From contig JAFGMQ010000002.1 of NCBI GenBank assembly GCA_016927455.1, positions 1-37,989 of the forward strand: 37,989 nt of DNA, in the 5' to 3' direction. The DNA is from Deltaproteobacteria bacterium. GTDB lineage: Bacteria > Desulfobacterota > DSM-4660 > Desulfatiglandales > Desulfatiglandaceae. Under the pieces are notes generated by a model, which did not search any database, had not been told where the DNA came from, and worked only from the letters and a program-made list of their open reading frames with translations. Below, piece after piece: positions 1-7,719 of this stretch. Position numbers and translations under genes: made by a program. Every line of letters begins with the position of its first letter. Position 1 is the stretch's first letter.

Positions 1-10
1 GCCTGCCTTT

Positions 11-26
11 TGGCACGATCCGTGCA
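11..26 (+). promoter_or_regulatory. Sigma-54 (RpoN) promoter for the stator/switch operon
   Basis: TGGCACGATCCGTGCA matches the -24/-12 consensus TGGCACG-N4-TTGCA, with GG at 12-13, GC at 24-25 and exactly ten bases between them. Transcription would start near 37, leaving a leader of about 135 nt before motA. Sigma-54 control of early and middle flagellar genes is common in bacteria with polar flagella. No enhancer-binding site can be judged because the window starts here. Confidence 0.8.
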
Positions 27-172
27 AGATATTTCAGATAAGAAAGTCTGTTGCTGTTTACAGTTTGTTTTCGATTGGGAACGGCAATTAAAAAATGTTT
101 CCTAAAATGAATTGTGAGAGCCGATCTAATATTACAGGGCTGTAATAATCTATTGAACAAAGGAGATATTCA

Positions 173-949
173 TTGGATATTACCACACTTATCGGAGTGA
201 TTGTTTCAGGCAGTCTGGTAATCAGTGCCATCATAATGGGCGGGCCGGCCACGTGGTTTATCAATCCTCCTTCCATTATGATAGTTGCCGGTGGAACAAT
301 GGGAGCAACCCTTATCAATTATCCCCTTTCCGAGGTGCTTGGTGTCTTTGGAGTGGCAAAACATGTTATTCTGCACAAGTCACAATCATTCGGAAAACTG
401 ATTGCTCTTATAGTTGATTTTGCAAAAAAGGCCAGGCGTGAGGGGATGCTTTCCTTTGAAGGGCAGCTGAAGGAAATAGAAGACCCTTTTCTGGTCAAGG
501 GCCTGCAGTTGGCAATAGACGGAATGGAATCCAACGCAATTGAGGCCGTTCTTACTACTGAAATTCAATCCCTGGAGGATCGGCACAAGCTGGGAGCAGA
601 GATTTTTACTACCATGGGTACTTACGCCCCTGCAGTTGGGATGCTGGGTACAATTATCGGGCTGGTACAGATGCTGATGCAGATGGAAGACCCAAGCCAG
701 ATCGGTGCCCCTATGGCTGTTGCACTGTTGACGACTTTCTACGGTACGCTGTTGGCAAATCTTCTCTTTCTGCCTATCGCAGGCAAGCTCAGGACCCGAA
801 GCAAGGAGGAAGTCTTAACAAAGCAGATGGTCCTCGAGGGGATTATTTCTATCCAGGCAGGAGATAACCACCGTATTGTTGAGCAGAAACTGAAGGCGTT
901 TATCCCTCCAAAACAAAGGCAAACAGTTGAAGAAACAAAGGAAGAATAA
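173..949 (+). CDS. motA: Flagellar motor stator protein MotA (MotA/PomA family)
   Basis: 258 aa inner-membrane ion-channel subunit that pairs with MotB to form the torque-generating stator. Four hydrophobic segments are visible, near residues 4-22, 33-50, 148-168 and 180-202, with a large cytoplasmic loop between the second and third, as in MotA/PomA. The conserved Pro-containing stretch APAVGMLGT opens the third segment. The start is TTG at 173, preceded by AGGAG at 161-165; no ATG start fits the N-terminal membrane segment better. It is the first gene after the sigma-54 promoter and is followed 24 nt later by the first of two motB-like genes. Whether the ion is H+ or Na+ cannot be told from sequence alone. 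Confidence 0.95.
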   Translation: MDITTLIGVIVSGSLVISAIIMGGPATWFINPPSIMIVAGGTMGATLINYPLSEVLGVFGVAKHVILHKSQSFGKLIALIVDFAKKARREGMLSFEGQLKEIEDPFLVKGLQLAIDGMESNAIEAVLTTEIQSLEDRHKLGAEIFTTMGTYAPAVGMLGTIIGLVQMLMQMEDPSQIGAPMAVALLTTFYGTLLANLLFLPIAGKLRTRSKEEVLTKQMVLEGIISIQAGDNHRIVEQKLKAFIPPKQRQTVEETKEE

Positions 950-973
950 CTGAGGAAAGACAGGGCTCCGGCA

Positions 974-1717
974 ATGAGAAGGAAAAAAAAAGGCGAAGAA
1001 GCAAATGCAGGACCTGGGTGGGAGATAGTATATACCGGATTTGTGCTTATCCTTCTATGCTTCTTTATTATGCTTTGCTCTTTCTCATCAATGGTGGATA
1101 CGAAGGTAATGCAATTCGTGTCGTCTTTTGTGAATACATTGAGCATATTCTCCGGTGGCATGGATTTTGAGCAGAGCAAGGTGGTGTTGCCGGATTCTCC
1201 GGATATTGTTGACGTGGAGAGCGGAATCGGCCAGATATTTCAGCAGATCGAAAAACTCATGAAGGATTTAGGAGTTGAAGGAGACATTGATCTGGTTTTT
1301 TCCGAAGAAGGACTGGTAATGAGGTTGTCTGATAATGTCCTGTTTAATCCTGGAGAGGCGGGGGTCTCTCCAGATGCCATTCCGCTTCTCATGAAAATAG
1401 GTTCGATAATTCAAAAGACCCCTTATGAAATAAGGATTGAAGGCCATACCGACAATGTCCCTATTAATACTGAAAGGTTTCCCTCAAACTGGTATCTGTC
1501 AACCGCAAGGGCGGTGAATGTGCTGAGATTTTTTCTGAAAAACGAAGATATATCACCTCAAAGATTGTCTGCAGTTGGGTTTGGAGAGTTTCAGCCGGTT
1601 TTTCCCAATGATAGCGCGGAACACAGGGCAAAGAACAGGCGGGTTGAAATTGTATTTGTCAGGTCGGAAGACATTTCATCCGCAGGTGAGGAACAGGGAT
1701 GGCAAGAAAAAAACTAA
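974..1717 (+). CDS. MotB-like stator protein lacking the ion-binding Asp
   Basis: 247 aa with a short basic N-terminus, one membrane segment (about residues 17-38), and a C-terminal OmpA-like peptidoglycan-binding domain (about 125-240) with the motif GHTDNVPI and the closing KNRRVEIVF. In MotB the start of the membrane helix carries a strictly required Asp (E. coli D32, in W-x3-Y-A-D-F). Here the same alignment reads W16-EIV-Y20-T21-G22-F23, so Gly (codon GGA) replaces Asp. The neighbouring paralogue keeps the Asp. The gene overlaps the next one by 19 nt, so the two are probably co-translated. It may form a heterodimer with the second MotB or act as a structural or regulatory partner. Family assignment is certain; function is open. 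Confidence 0.9.
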   Translation: MRRKKKGEEANAGPGWEIVYTGFVLILLCFFIMLCSFSSMVDTKVMQFVSSFVNTLSIFSGGMDFEQSKVVLPDSPDIVDVESGIGQIFQQIEKLMKDLGVEGDIDLVFSEEGLVMRLSDNVLFNPGEAGVSPDAIPLLMKIGSIIQKTPYEIRIEGHTDNVPINTERFPSNWYLSTARAVNVLRFFLKNEDISPQRLSAVGFGEFQPVFPNDSAEHRAKNRRVEIVFVRSEDISSAGEEQGWQEKN

Positions 1718-2424
1718 AACGAGAAGAGGGAGGAGAAGGCGGAGCAAAATGGCTTACCACCTTCAATGATATGATGACTCTCCTCATGGTCTTCTTTGTG
1801 CTTATATTTACAATGAGCAGCCTGAACGTTGAGAAGCTCAAGGGCTTTCAGAAGTCCCTTCGCAGCGGCCTCGGTATTTTAGATTCAGGCAGGATGGTAG
1901 CTGTAAAGCTTGTGGAACCCCAGTCCTTAATTGACATGGAAGGTCTGACTCTTAAAGATATCATGCTCAGTCAGTTAGTAGATATTAAGGACAGGCTGAA
2001 AAAAATCGGAAATGAGTTAGGCGTGGATGTTACATATTCAGGAAAAGCAGTAATCATAACTCTCAGGGATGCAGTTTTTTTTGATTCAGGAAAGGGGTAT
2101 ATTAACGAAGAGGCGTATCCGGTTCTGGATGATATTGCTGAAACAATAAGAAAGATTTCAAACAGGGTTAGAATTGAAGGCCACACTGATAATGTGCCTA
2201 TCAGCACCGGGAAGTTCCCTTCAAACTGGCAGCTTTCAACGGCCAGGGCCGTGAATGTCCTGAATTATCTGGTTGAAAAAGGCGGAGTGGACCAGGAGAG
2301 ACTTTCGGCAGTCGGATATGGAGAATCAAGGCCTGTTTTTTCTAATGACAATGCGGAAAAGAGGGCTAAAAACCGGAGGGTTGAAATCGTTATAGTGAAG
2401 GAGGCTAAGAAACAGGATGTCTAA
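1699..2424 (+). CDS. motB: Flagellar motor stator protein MotB (canonical)
   Basis: 241 aa stator subunit anchoring MotA to peptidoglycan. The N-terminus is basic, followed by a membrane helix at about 18-39 beginning W18-LTTFN-D24-MMTLL; D24 sits at the position of the ion-carrying Asp, and the style resembles Bacillus MotB. The OmpA-like domain (about 120-235) shares long identical runs with the preceding paralogue, for example GHTDNVPI, STARAVNVL, RLSAVG and AKNRRVEIV, so the pair arose by tandem duplication. It overlaps the previous gene by 19 nt and fliL by 8 nt. Confidence 0.93.
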   Translation: MARKKLKREEGGEGGAKWLTTFNDMMTLLMVFFVLIFTMSSLNVEKLKGFQKSLRSGLGILDSGRMVAVKLVEPQSLIDMEGLTLKDIMLSQLVDIKDRLKKIGNELGVDVTYSGKAVIITLRDAVFFDSGKGYINEEAYPVLDDIAETIRKISNRVRIEGHTDNVPISTGKFPSNWQLSTARAVNVLNYLVEKGGVDQERLSAVGYGESRPVFSNDNAEKRAKNRRVEIVIVKEAKKQDV

Positions 2425-2887
2425 AAAGATTATTATCATAGCAGGCTCAGCGTTCCTGGTTGTATTTATCGGCATGATTTTAGCCCTGACAATGATATGG
2501 AGCAAGTTAAACACCCTTGACAGGACAGTTAACCCGCCTCCTGTAGAGGAAGCGGAAGAGGCTGTAGAAGTAGTTGTACAGAAGATAGGGCCTATTTATC
2601 CGCTTGATACATTTATCGTTAATCTTGCCGATCAAGGGGGGAACAGGTATCTGAGGCTTTCGATCAGCCTTGAACTGAGGGATGAAAAGGTCAAAAACAA
2701 TGTGGATGAGAGAATCCCTCAGATAAGGGACAGTATTTTACTGATACTGCCGAATAAAACGGTTGATGATCTTAAAAGCAATGAAGGAAAAGGTGCCCTT
2801 CGAAATGAAATATCTGCGAGACTTAACGCTATGTTTCCTGCCGGGGAAATTGCCAACATTTATTTTACTGAGTTTGTAATGCAGTAG
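2417..2887 (+). CDS. fliL: Flagellar basal body-associated protein FliL
   Basis: 156 aa single-pass inner-membrane protein. An N-terminal membrane helix (about residues 4-28) is followed by an acidic linker and a periplasmic FliL domain with the typical YPLDTFIVNLAD start and a C-terminal end of the form I-x-x-I-Y-F-T-E-F-V-M-Q. FliL surrounds and stabilises stator units. The start overlaps motB by 8 nt, and fliM follows after 13 nt, so it links stator and switch genes in one operon. Confidence 0.93.
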   Translation: MSKKIIIIAGSAFLVVFIGMILALTMIWSKLNTLDRTVNPPPVEEAEEAVEVVVQKIGPIYPLDTFIVNLADQGGNRYLRLSISLELRDEKVKNNVDERIPQIRDSILLILPNKTVDDLKSNEGKGALRNEISARLNAMFPAGEIANIYFTEFVMQ

Positions 2888-2900
2888 AGGCGATAAAATT

Positions 2901-3875
2901 ATGCCTGATCAGATACTGTCTCAAGAAGAAATAGACGCCCTGCTTGGAGCCATGGCTGAGGGTGAGGTTGATGTAGAGGCTGAAAAGGCAGATACTGCCG
3001 AGGCAAAACCCTATGACCTTACTTCTCAGAGCATAATGCTTCGTGAGCAGTTCTTTGCCCTTGAAGAAGTTAACGACAAGCTGGCGGGGTCGCTGCATAA
3101 TTCGCTTTCATCCTCACTTCAGGCGCCGATTGACGTGAACTTTGTTTCCATGGAAATGATCAAGTTCAGCGATTTCTTAAGGGCCTTTGCCAGTCCCACA
3201 AGCTATAACATTTTTGCCATGGAACCGCTTATCGGGTCGTCATTGCTGGTAGTAGAATCGGATCTTGCCTTTTCTCTTATTGACTGCATGTTTGGCGGGG
3301 ATGGAAAGGGCTTGAGTCAGATAAGGGACTTTACCCTGATCGAGCAGAGAATGATTCGAAAATTTTCCAATGAAGTCCTTAAAAGCATGGAAAAGGCCTG
3401 GGAAATAGTCAATCCGATAAAGACCTCTCTGCTGAAAACAGAGACCAAATCAGAGTTTGTACATCTGGTTGACCCCAATGAAATGGTTATTGCTATTGTT
3501 TTTTCAATAAACGGCAAGGAGTTCTCAGGAAATATCCATTTCTGTATCTCATATATCATGCTGGAACCGATCAAGGACAGACTGTCCTCATCATTTCTGA
3601 GAAACAAGGATGTAAAGCATGCATGGAGTTCTCAACTTCAGGCCCTGTTGAAAAACACGGAAGTTAATTTAGCAGCCGAGGTTGGAAGCACCATGTACAC
3701 TATACGCGAGCTTTTAAGCCTGCAGGTCAGGGATGTCCTCAAGCTTGACAGCGGCCCCCAGGACCCTATTACCATCTGCGTTGAGGGAGTCGCCAAATAC
3801 GAAGGCCTGCCGGGGATATCAAAGGGAAACCGGGCAGTCCAGATAGTAACGCTACTTCCTAAAAACGGAGGCTAA
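2901..3875 (+). CDS. fliM: Flagellar motor switch protein FliM
   Basis: 324 aa C-ring component. The N-terminus LSQEEIDALLGAM (residues 6-18) is the conserved CheY-P binding peptide. An acidic linker leads to the middle domain (about 40-230, phosphatase-like fold that binds FliG), then a C-terminal SpoA domain (about 250-320). The length is close to the family norm (334 in E. coli). It is followed 6 nt later by fliN, its C-ring partner. Confidence 0.96.
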   Translation: MPDQILSQEEIDALLGAMAEGEVDVEAEKADTAEAKPYDLTSQSIMLREQFFALEEVNDKLAGSLHNSLSSSLQAPIDVNFVSMEMIKFSDFLRAFASPTSYNIFAMEPLIGSSLLVVESDLAFSLIDCMFGGDGKGLSQIRDFTLIEQRMIRKFSNEVLKSMEKAWEIVNPIKTSLLKTETKSEFVHLVDPNEMVIAIVFSINGKEFSGNIHFCISYIMLEPIKDRLSSSFLRNKDVKHAWSSQLQALLKNTEVNLAAEVGSTMYTIRELLSLQVRDVLKLDSGPQDPITICVEGVAKYEGLPGISKGNRAVQIVTLLPKNGG

Positions 3876-3881
3876 TTAATC

Positions 3882-4253
3882 ATGGTTGATCCAAATGACA
3901 AGAAAAATAATCCAAACGGGACTCAGGCAAATGGAGAAAATGAAAAGCCGTACAAGTTTTCCAGCCTGAGCGACATGTCAGGTTCGCAATCGCCGGCCAA
4001 TATTGATTTTATTCTCGACATACCTCTTGAGATTACAGTTGAACTCGGCAGGACCAGGATGCTTATCAATGAACTCCTTAAGCTGGGTCAGGGATCAGTC
4101 ATAACCCTTTCAAAGCTTGCAGGCGAGACCCTTGAAATACTGGCAAACCGGAAGCTTATTGCACGGGGAGAGGTGGTTGTTATCAATGAAAAATACGGTG
4201 TCAGGCTTACGGAAATTATCAGCCCCATGGAAAGGATTGAGAGTCTGAAATGA
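3882..4253 (+). CDS. fliN: Flagellar motor switch protein FliN
   Basis: 123 aa. A variable polar N-terminal tail of about 45 residues is followed by a SpoA domain with the family motif FILDIPLEITVELGRT and the closing RGEVVVINEKYGVRLTEI. FliN forms the base of the C ring with FliM and helps deliver export cargo via FliH. Its end overlaps the fliO start by 4 nt (ATGA). Confidence 0.96.
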   Translation: MVDPNDKKNNPNGTQANGENEKPYKFSSLSDMSGSQSPANIDFILDIPLEITVELGRTRMLINELLKLGQGSVITLSKLAGETLEILANRKLIARGEVVVINEKYGVRLTEIISPMERIESLK

Positions 4254-4624
4254 ATTACCATCCGGATCTTATCTCGACGGCACTCAGGATGCTGGCCGCT
4301 CTGGTTATCGTACTCGGCGGTCTATTGGCGGCCTTTTACGTGTCAAAAAGGCTTTTCAGGAGAGAGGCCGGCGCGTCGGGTGAAAAACTGATAAGGATTA
4401 TTGGTAACAGCTACATAGGGGTTAAAAAGACTGTTACCATGGTTGAAATTCCCGGGGCTGTCCTGGTGCTGGGAGTTACGAACGATAATATAAGTCTGCT
4501 TGCAAAAATAGAGGATAAGGAACGGATAGACCGTTTCAGGGGGATTGAATCAGAAAAGGCATCACTCTCGTTCTCCGAGCATTTAAACAGGTTAACATCA
4601 AGGATGAGGCAGAAAAGCGAATGA
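4250..4624 (+). CDS. fliO: Flagellar biosynthesis protein FliO
   Basis: 124 aa small membrane protein with one helix (about residues 11-30) and a cytoplasmic domain of FliO type (VKKTVTMVEIPGAVLVLGV). FliO assists assembly of the FliP ring of the type III export gate. It overlaps fliN and fliP by 4 nt each, the usual fliN-fliO-fliP arrangement. Confidence 0.88.
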   Translation: MNYHPDLISTALRMLAALVIVLGGLLAAFYVSKRLFRREAGASGEKLIRIIGNSYIGVKKTVTMVEIPGAVLVLGVTNDNISLLAKIEDKERIDRFRGIESEKASLSFSEHLNRLTSRMRQKSE

Positions 4625-5412
4625 CCAGGGGTTTTCTATTACATATGCCTCCGAAAAAGGCCGTTTTTATAATGGTGGTTTTTTACGCAGTTGTTATGGC
4701 GGCCGCCAATATCTGCTTTGCGGCCTCTCCTGCGGTTACTTCCCCCTTATTTAACATCGGAATTGAGAATGCGGATGATCCCGGCAAAGTGTCAGTTGTC
4801 TTACAGATTTTTATACTGCTGACAATACTTTCTCTGGCACCGGCAATACTCATCATGCTGACATCTTTTACAAGGATAGCAATAGTGCTTTCAGTCCTCA
4901 GGCAGGCCATCGGGACCCATCAGGTACCCCCCAATCAGATCGTAATGGGGCTGGCCTTGTTTCTGACATTCTTTATCATGACTCCGGTCTGGCAAAAAAT
5001 AAATCAGGACGCGCTTCAGCCGTATATGGATAAAAAGATAGGCCAGGAGCAGGCTCTGAAAAATGCCATGGAACCATTGCGCAAATTCATGTTCAGGCAG
5101 ACAAGGGAAAAGGACCTTGCTCTGCTCGTGGGCATCTCCGGTATTGAAAGGCCTAAAAACATGGAGGATATTCCGACGTCCGTGCTTATACCTTCGTTTG
5201 TGATCAGTGAATTGAAAACGGCTTTCCAGATAGGTTTTATGCTTTATGTGCCATTTCTGATAATTGACATGGTTGTCGCAAGCGTACTCCTTTCAATGGG
5301 AATGATGATGCTGCCTCCCGTAATGATCTCTCTGCCTTTTAAGCTTATGCTGTTTGTCCTGGCAGACGGGTGGTATTTAATCGTGGGTTCTTTAGTAAAG
5401 AGTTTCGGGTAA
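4621..5412 (+). CDS. fliP: Flagellar export gate protein FliP
   Basis: 263 aa polytopic membrane protein, core of the export gate. An N-terminal segment (about residues 12-35, ending near CFAAS) looks like the cleavable signal peptide known for FliP. Family hallmarks follow: LTSFTRIAIVLSVLRQAIGT, PPNQIVMGLALFLT and IPSFVISELKTAFQIGF. The long N-terminus explains the length relative to E. coli (245 aa). fliQ starts 4 nt after the stop. Confidence 0.96.
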   Translation: MTRGFLLHMPPKKAVFIMVVFYAVVMAAANICFAASPAVTSPLFNIGIENADDPGKVSVVLQIFILLTILSLAPAILIMLTSFTRIAIVLSVLRQAIGTHQVPPNQIVMGLALFLTFFIMTPVWQKINQDALQPYMDKKIGQEQALKNAMEPLRKFMFRQTREKDLALLVGISGIERPKNMEDIPTSVLIPSFVISELKTAFQIGFMLYVPFLIIDMVVASVLLSMGMMMLPPVMISLPFKLMLFVLADGWYLIVGSLVKSFG

Positions 5413-5416
5413 AAAA

Positions 5417-5686
5417 ATGTCACCTGAATTTGTAGCAGGATTTTTTACAGAAGCGATAAAGATAGCCATACTGCTGGCGGCGCCGATGTTGATAGCCGGG
5501 CTGGTTGTAGGTCTCCTGGTGAGCATTGTGCAGGCCGCCACTCAGGTCAATGAAATGACTATGACTTTCATTCCCAAGATGCTGGCTGTTGGCATTGCCA
5601 TACTTATTTTTTTCCCTTGGATGGTACAGATCATAGTCGATTTTACCCAGAACCTGTTCGTTAATATACCAATATACATTCGTTAA
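5417..5686 (+). CDS. fliQ: Flagellar export gate protein FliQ
   Basis: 89 aa, exactly the usual FliQ length, with two membrane helices (about residues 14-38 and 52-75). The segment VSIVQAATQVNEMTMTFIPK is the conserved turn between them. FliQ packs around FliP in the helical export gate. It lies between fliP and fliR, as in most flagellar clusters. Confidence 0.96.
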   Translation: MSPEFVAGFFTEAIKIAILLAAPMLIAGLVVGLLVSIVQAATQVNEMTMTFIPKMLAVGIAILIFFPWMVQIIVDFTQNLFVNIPIYIR

Positions 5687-5712
5687 CGAAGTCTGTACAG
5701 CGGATCAATCAA

Positions 5713-6489
5713 ATGGCTACCTTTTATATATCTCCGGAATACCTTCAGGTCTGTTTTCTTATTTTTCTGCGGGTGAGTGCAATCCTGATCAGCATACCCA
5801 TATTTGACAGCCGGAATATTCCTGTCCTGTTCAAGGCGGGGCTTTCAATAGTGATGACCATTGCTCTTTTCCCTGTATTGAAATTAAGCAACGCACCGTT
5901 TCTTATGCCTCCAATACCTTTTGCAATAGGTGTGTTAGGGGAAATAATCCTTGGCTTGATAATCGGTCTTTCAGTCAGGCTTATATTCGCAGGCATACAG
6001 CTTGCGGGACAGCTTGCAGGCTTCCAGATGGGGCTTGCCATTGCAAATGTCATGGATCCTATCTCAAGCATGCAGGCTTCAGTAGTTGCACAGTTCTATA
6101 ATCTTGCCGGCATGCTGTGCTTTCTTGCTATTAATGCTCACCACTGGTTTATAAAGGCCATTGCTGAAAGCTTCAGGCTTGTCCCCCCATTCGGTTTCCA
6201 GTTTACCAATTCCTTGATGGATCAGATAATGAGGCTTTCAGGTAATATGTTTGTCATTGCCATAAAGGTAGGTGCACCCTTGATAGCGGCACTTTTAATT
6301 ACCAGCGTGGCTTTGGGTTTGATAGTAAGGACCGTTCCCCAGATGAATATTTTTATCGTTGCCATGCCTTTAAAGATATTTATAGGGATGGTATTTCTGG
6401 TATTTTCTCTTCCCTATCTGGCCGAATTTTTCAGGGCGATATTCAATGGGCTGGGAAATGATATACTCTTGCTCTTAAAGGCGGTGTAG
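5713..6489 (+). CDS. fliR: Flagellar export gate protein FliR
   Basis: 258 aa, polytopic, with about six hydrophobic segments. It has the conserved early motif FLRVSAILISIPIFDSRNIP, the central GLIIGLSVRLIFAGIQLAGQ and the late RTVPQMNIFIVAMPLKI. FliR closes the FliP5-Q4-R1 gate. It starts 26 nt after fliQ and is followed 33 nt later by flhB, its direct partner. Confidence 0.95.
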   Translation: MATFYISPEYLQVCFLIFLRVSAILISIPIFDSRNIPVLFKAGLSIVMTIALFPVLKLSNAPFLMPPIPFAIGVLGEIILGLIIGLSVRLIFAGIQLAGQLAGFQMGLAIANVMDPISSMQASVVAQFYNLAGMLCFLAINAHHWFIKAIAESFRLVPPFGFQFTNSLMDQIMRLSGNMFVIAIKVGAPLIAALLITSVALGLIVRTVPQMNIFIVAMPLKIFIGMVFLVFSLPYLAEFFRAIFNGLGNDILLLLKAV

Positions 6490-6522
6490 CACTGAAGTTA
6501 TGAGCTGCAAAGGCGGGATTCG

Positions 6523-7602
6523 ATGTTTGGAGGAGATAATCAGGAAAAGACTGAGGCGGCAACGCCGAGACACCGTCAGAAGGCCAGACAGAAGGGTCAG
6601 GTAGCAAAAAGCCGGGAAATACCCTCCGTTTTAATACTGATGTGTGCTCTTGCAGTATTTTCTTTCCTCGGCCCGTGGATGTTCTGGAAAATTTCAGTAG
6701 CCATGAAGATGATTTTTCAGGGTATCGGTGCATTTGATATTGACACAGGATCTCTTCATTCAGTTTTTCTTGATATCTTTCAGCAGATCGCCATTATTTT
6801 GACACCCCTGATGTTTACTGTCCTTGTTGCCGGTATTGCGGGTAATATTCTCCAGTTTGGTTTTCTGCTTACTTCAAAGCCGCTTTCCCCGGATCTTTCA
6901 AGACTTGATCCGATTAAGGGAATTAGAAAGCTGTTATCGCTTAGGTCTCTGGTTGAGCTTGTCAAATCGCTGTTTAAGGTTGTCTTTATAGGTATTGTTG
7001 CATTTCTGGTTATAAGGGGGGAGCTTGCCGGCATCCCTTCAATAGTGCAACTGGATGTTGGAGGTATCCTGGCCTTTATAGCAAAGGTTTCATTCAAGGT
7101 ATGTTTTTATACATGCCTGGCATTAATAGTTCTGGCACTTCTGGATTATACTTACCAGCGATGGCAGCATGAAAAGGATCTCAGGATGACAAAACAGGAG
7201 GTGAAAGATGATTATAAGCAGACAGAAGGAGATCCCAATGTAAAGGCAAGGATTAGAAGCATTCAAAGAGAAATGGCAAGGGCCAGGATGATGGAGCAGG
7301 TCCCTGATGCCGATGTTATAGTAACTAACCCGACCAGACTCGCCATTGCACTGAAGTTTGATGCAGAGGTGATGATTGCGCCAAAGGTTACAGCCAAGGG
7401 CGCTGGATATATAGCTGAAAAGATAAAGGAAATAGCAAAAGAAAACGATGTGCCAATTGTTGAAAACAAGCCGCTGGCTCAGGCTCTTTACAAGACAGTG
7501 GATTTGGGCGAGTTTGTCCCCATTGACCTTTACAGGGCCGTTGCAGGTGTCCTGGCGTATGTTTATAAGATAAAAGGCATGGCAGGCAGGCATAAGGCAT
7601 AG
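6523..7602 (+). CDS. flhB: Flagellar export switch protein FlhB with NPTR cleavage motif
   Basis: 359 aa. Residues 1-215 hold four membrane segments preceded by the conserved EKTEAATPRHRQKARQKGQV start; the C-terminal cytoplasmic domain (about 215-359) contains the autocleavage site. That site is normally Asn-Pro-Thr-His (N269-P270 in Salmonella). Here residues 269-272 read N-P-T-R, with the His replaced by Arg (codon AGA). Asn and Pro, which carry out the cyclisation, are kept, so cleavage is still plausible. FlhB switches export from rod/hook to filament substrates. The gap to flhA is 117 nt with a short inverted repeat (ATTTCA/TGAAAT) but no clear terminator. Confidence 0.95.
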   Translation: MFGGDNQEKTEAATPRHRQKARQKGQVAKSREIPSVLILMCALAVFSFLGPWMFWKISVAMKMIFQGIGAFDIDTGSLHSVFLDIFQQIAIILTPLMFTVLVAGIAGNILQFGFLLTSKPLSPDLSRLDPIKGIRKLLSLRSLVELVKSLFKVVFIGIVAFLVIRGELAGIPSIVQLDVGGILAFIAKVSFKVCFYTCLALIVLALLDYTYQRWQHEKDLRMTKQEVKDDYKQTEGDPNVKARIRSIQREMARARMMEQVPDADVIVTNPTRLAIALKFDAEVMIAPKVTAKGAGYIAEKIKEIAKENDVPIVENKPLAQALYKTVDLGEFVPIDLYRAVAGVLAYVYKIKGMAGRHKA

Positions 7603-7719
7603 AACATGCATATTTAGAGTATTGAAAAAATATTTTCCGGATTTCAATCTGGGATGTGAAATTCAGGAATAGAAAAGAAGTTTTACGAAGCTCCATAATA
7701 TTAACGGGGAAAATTTGTC

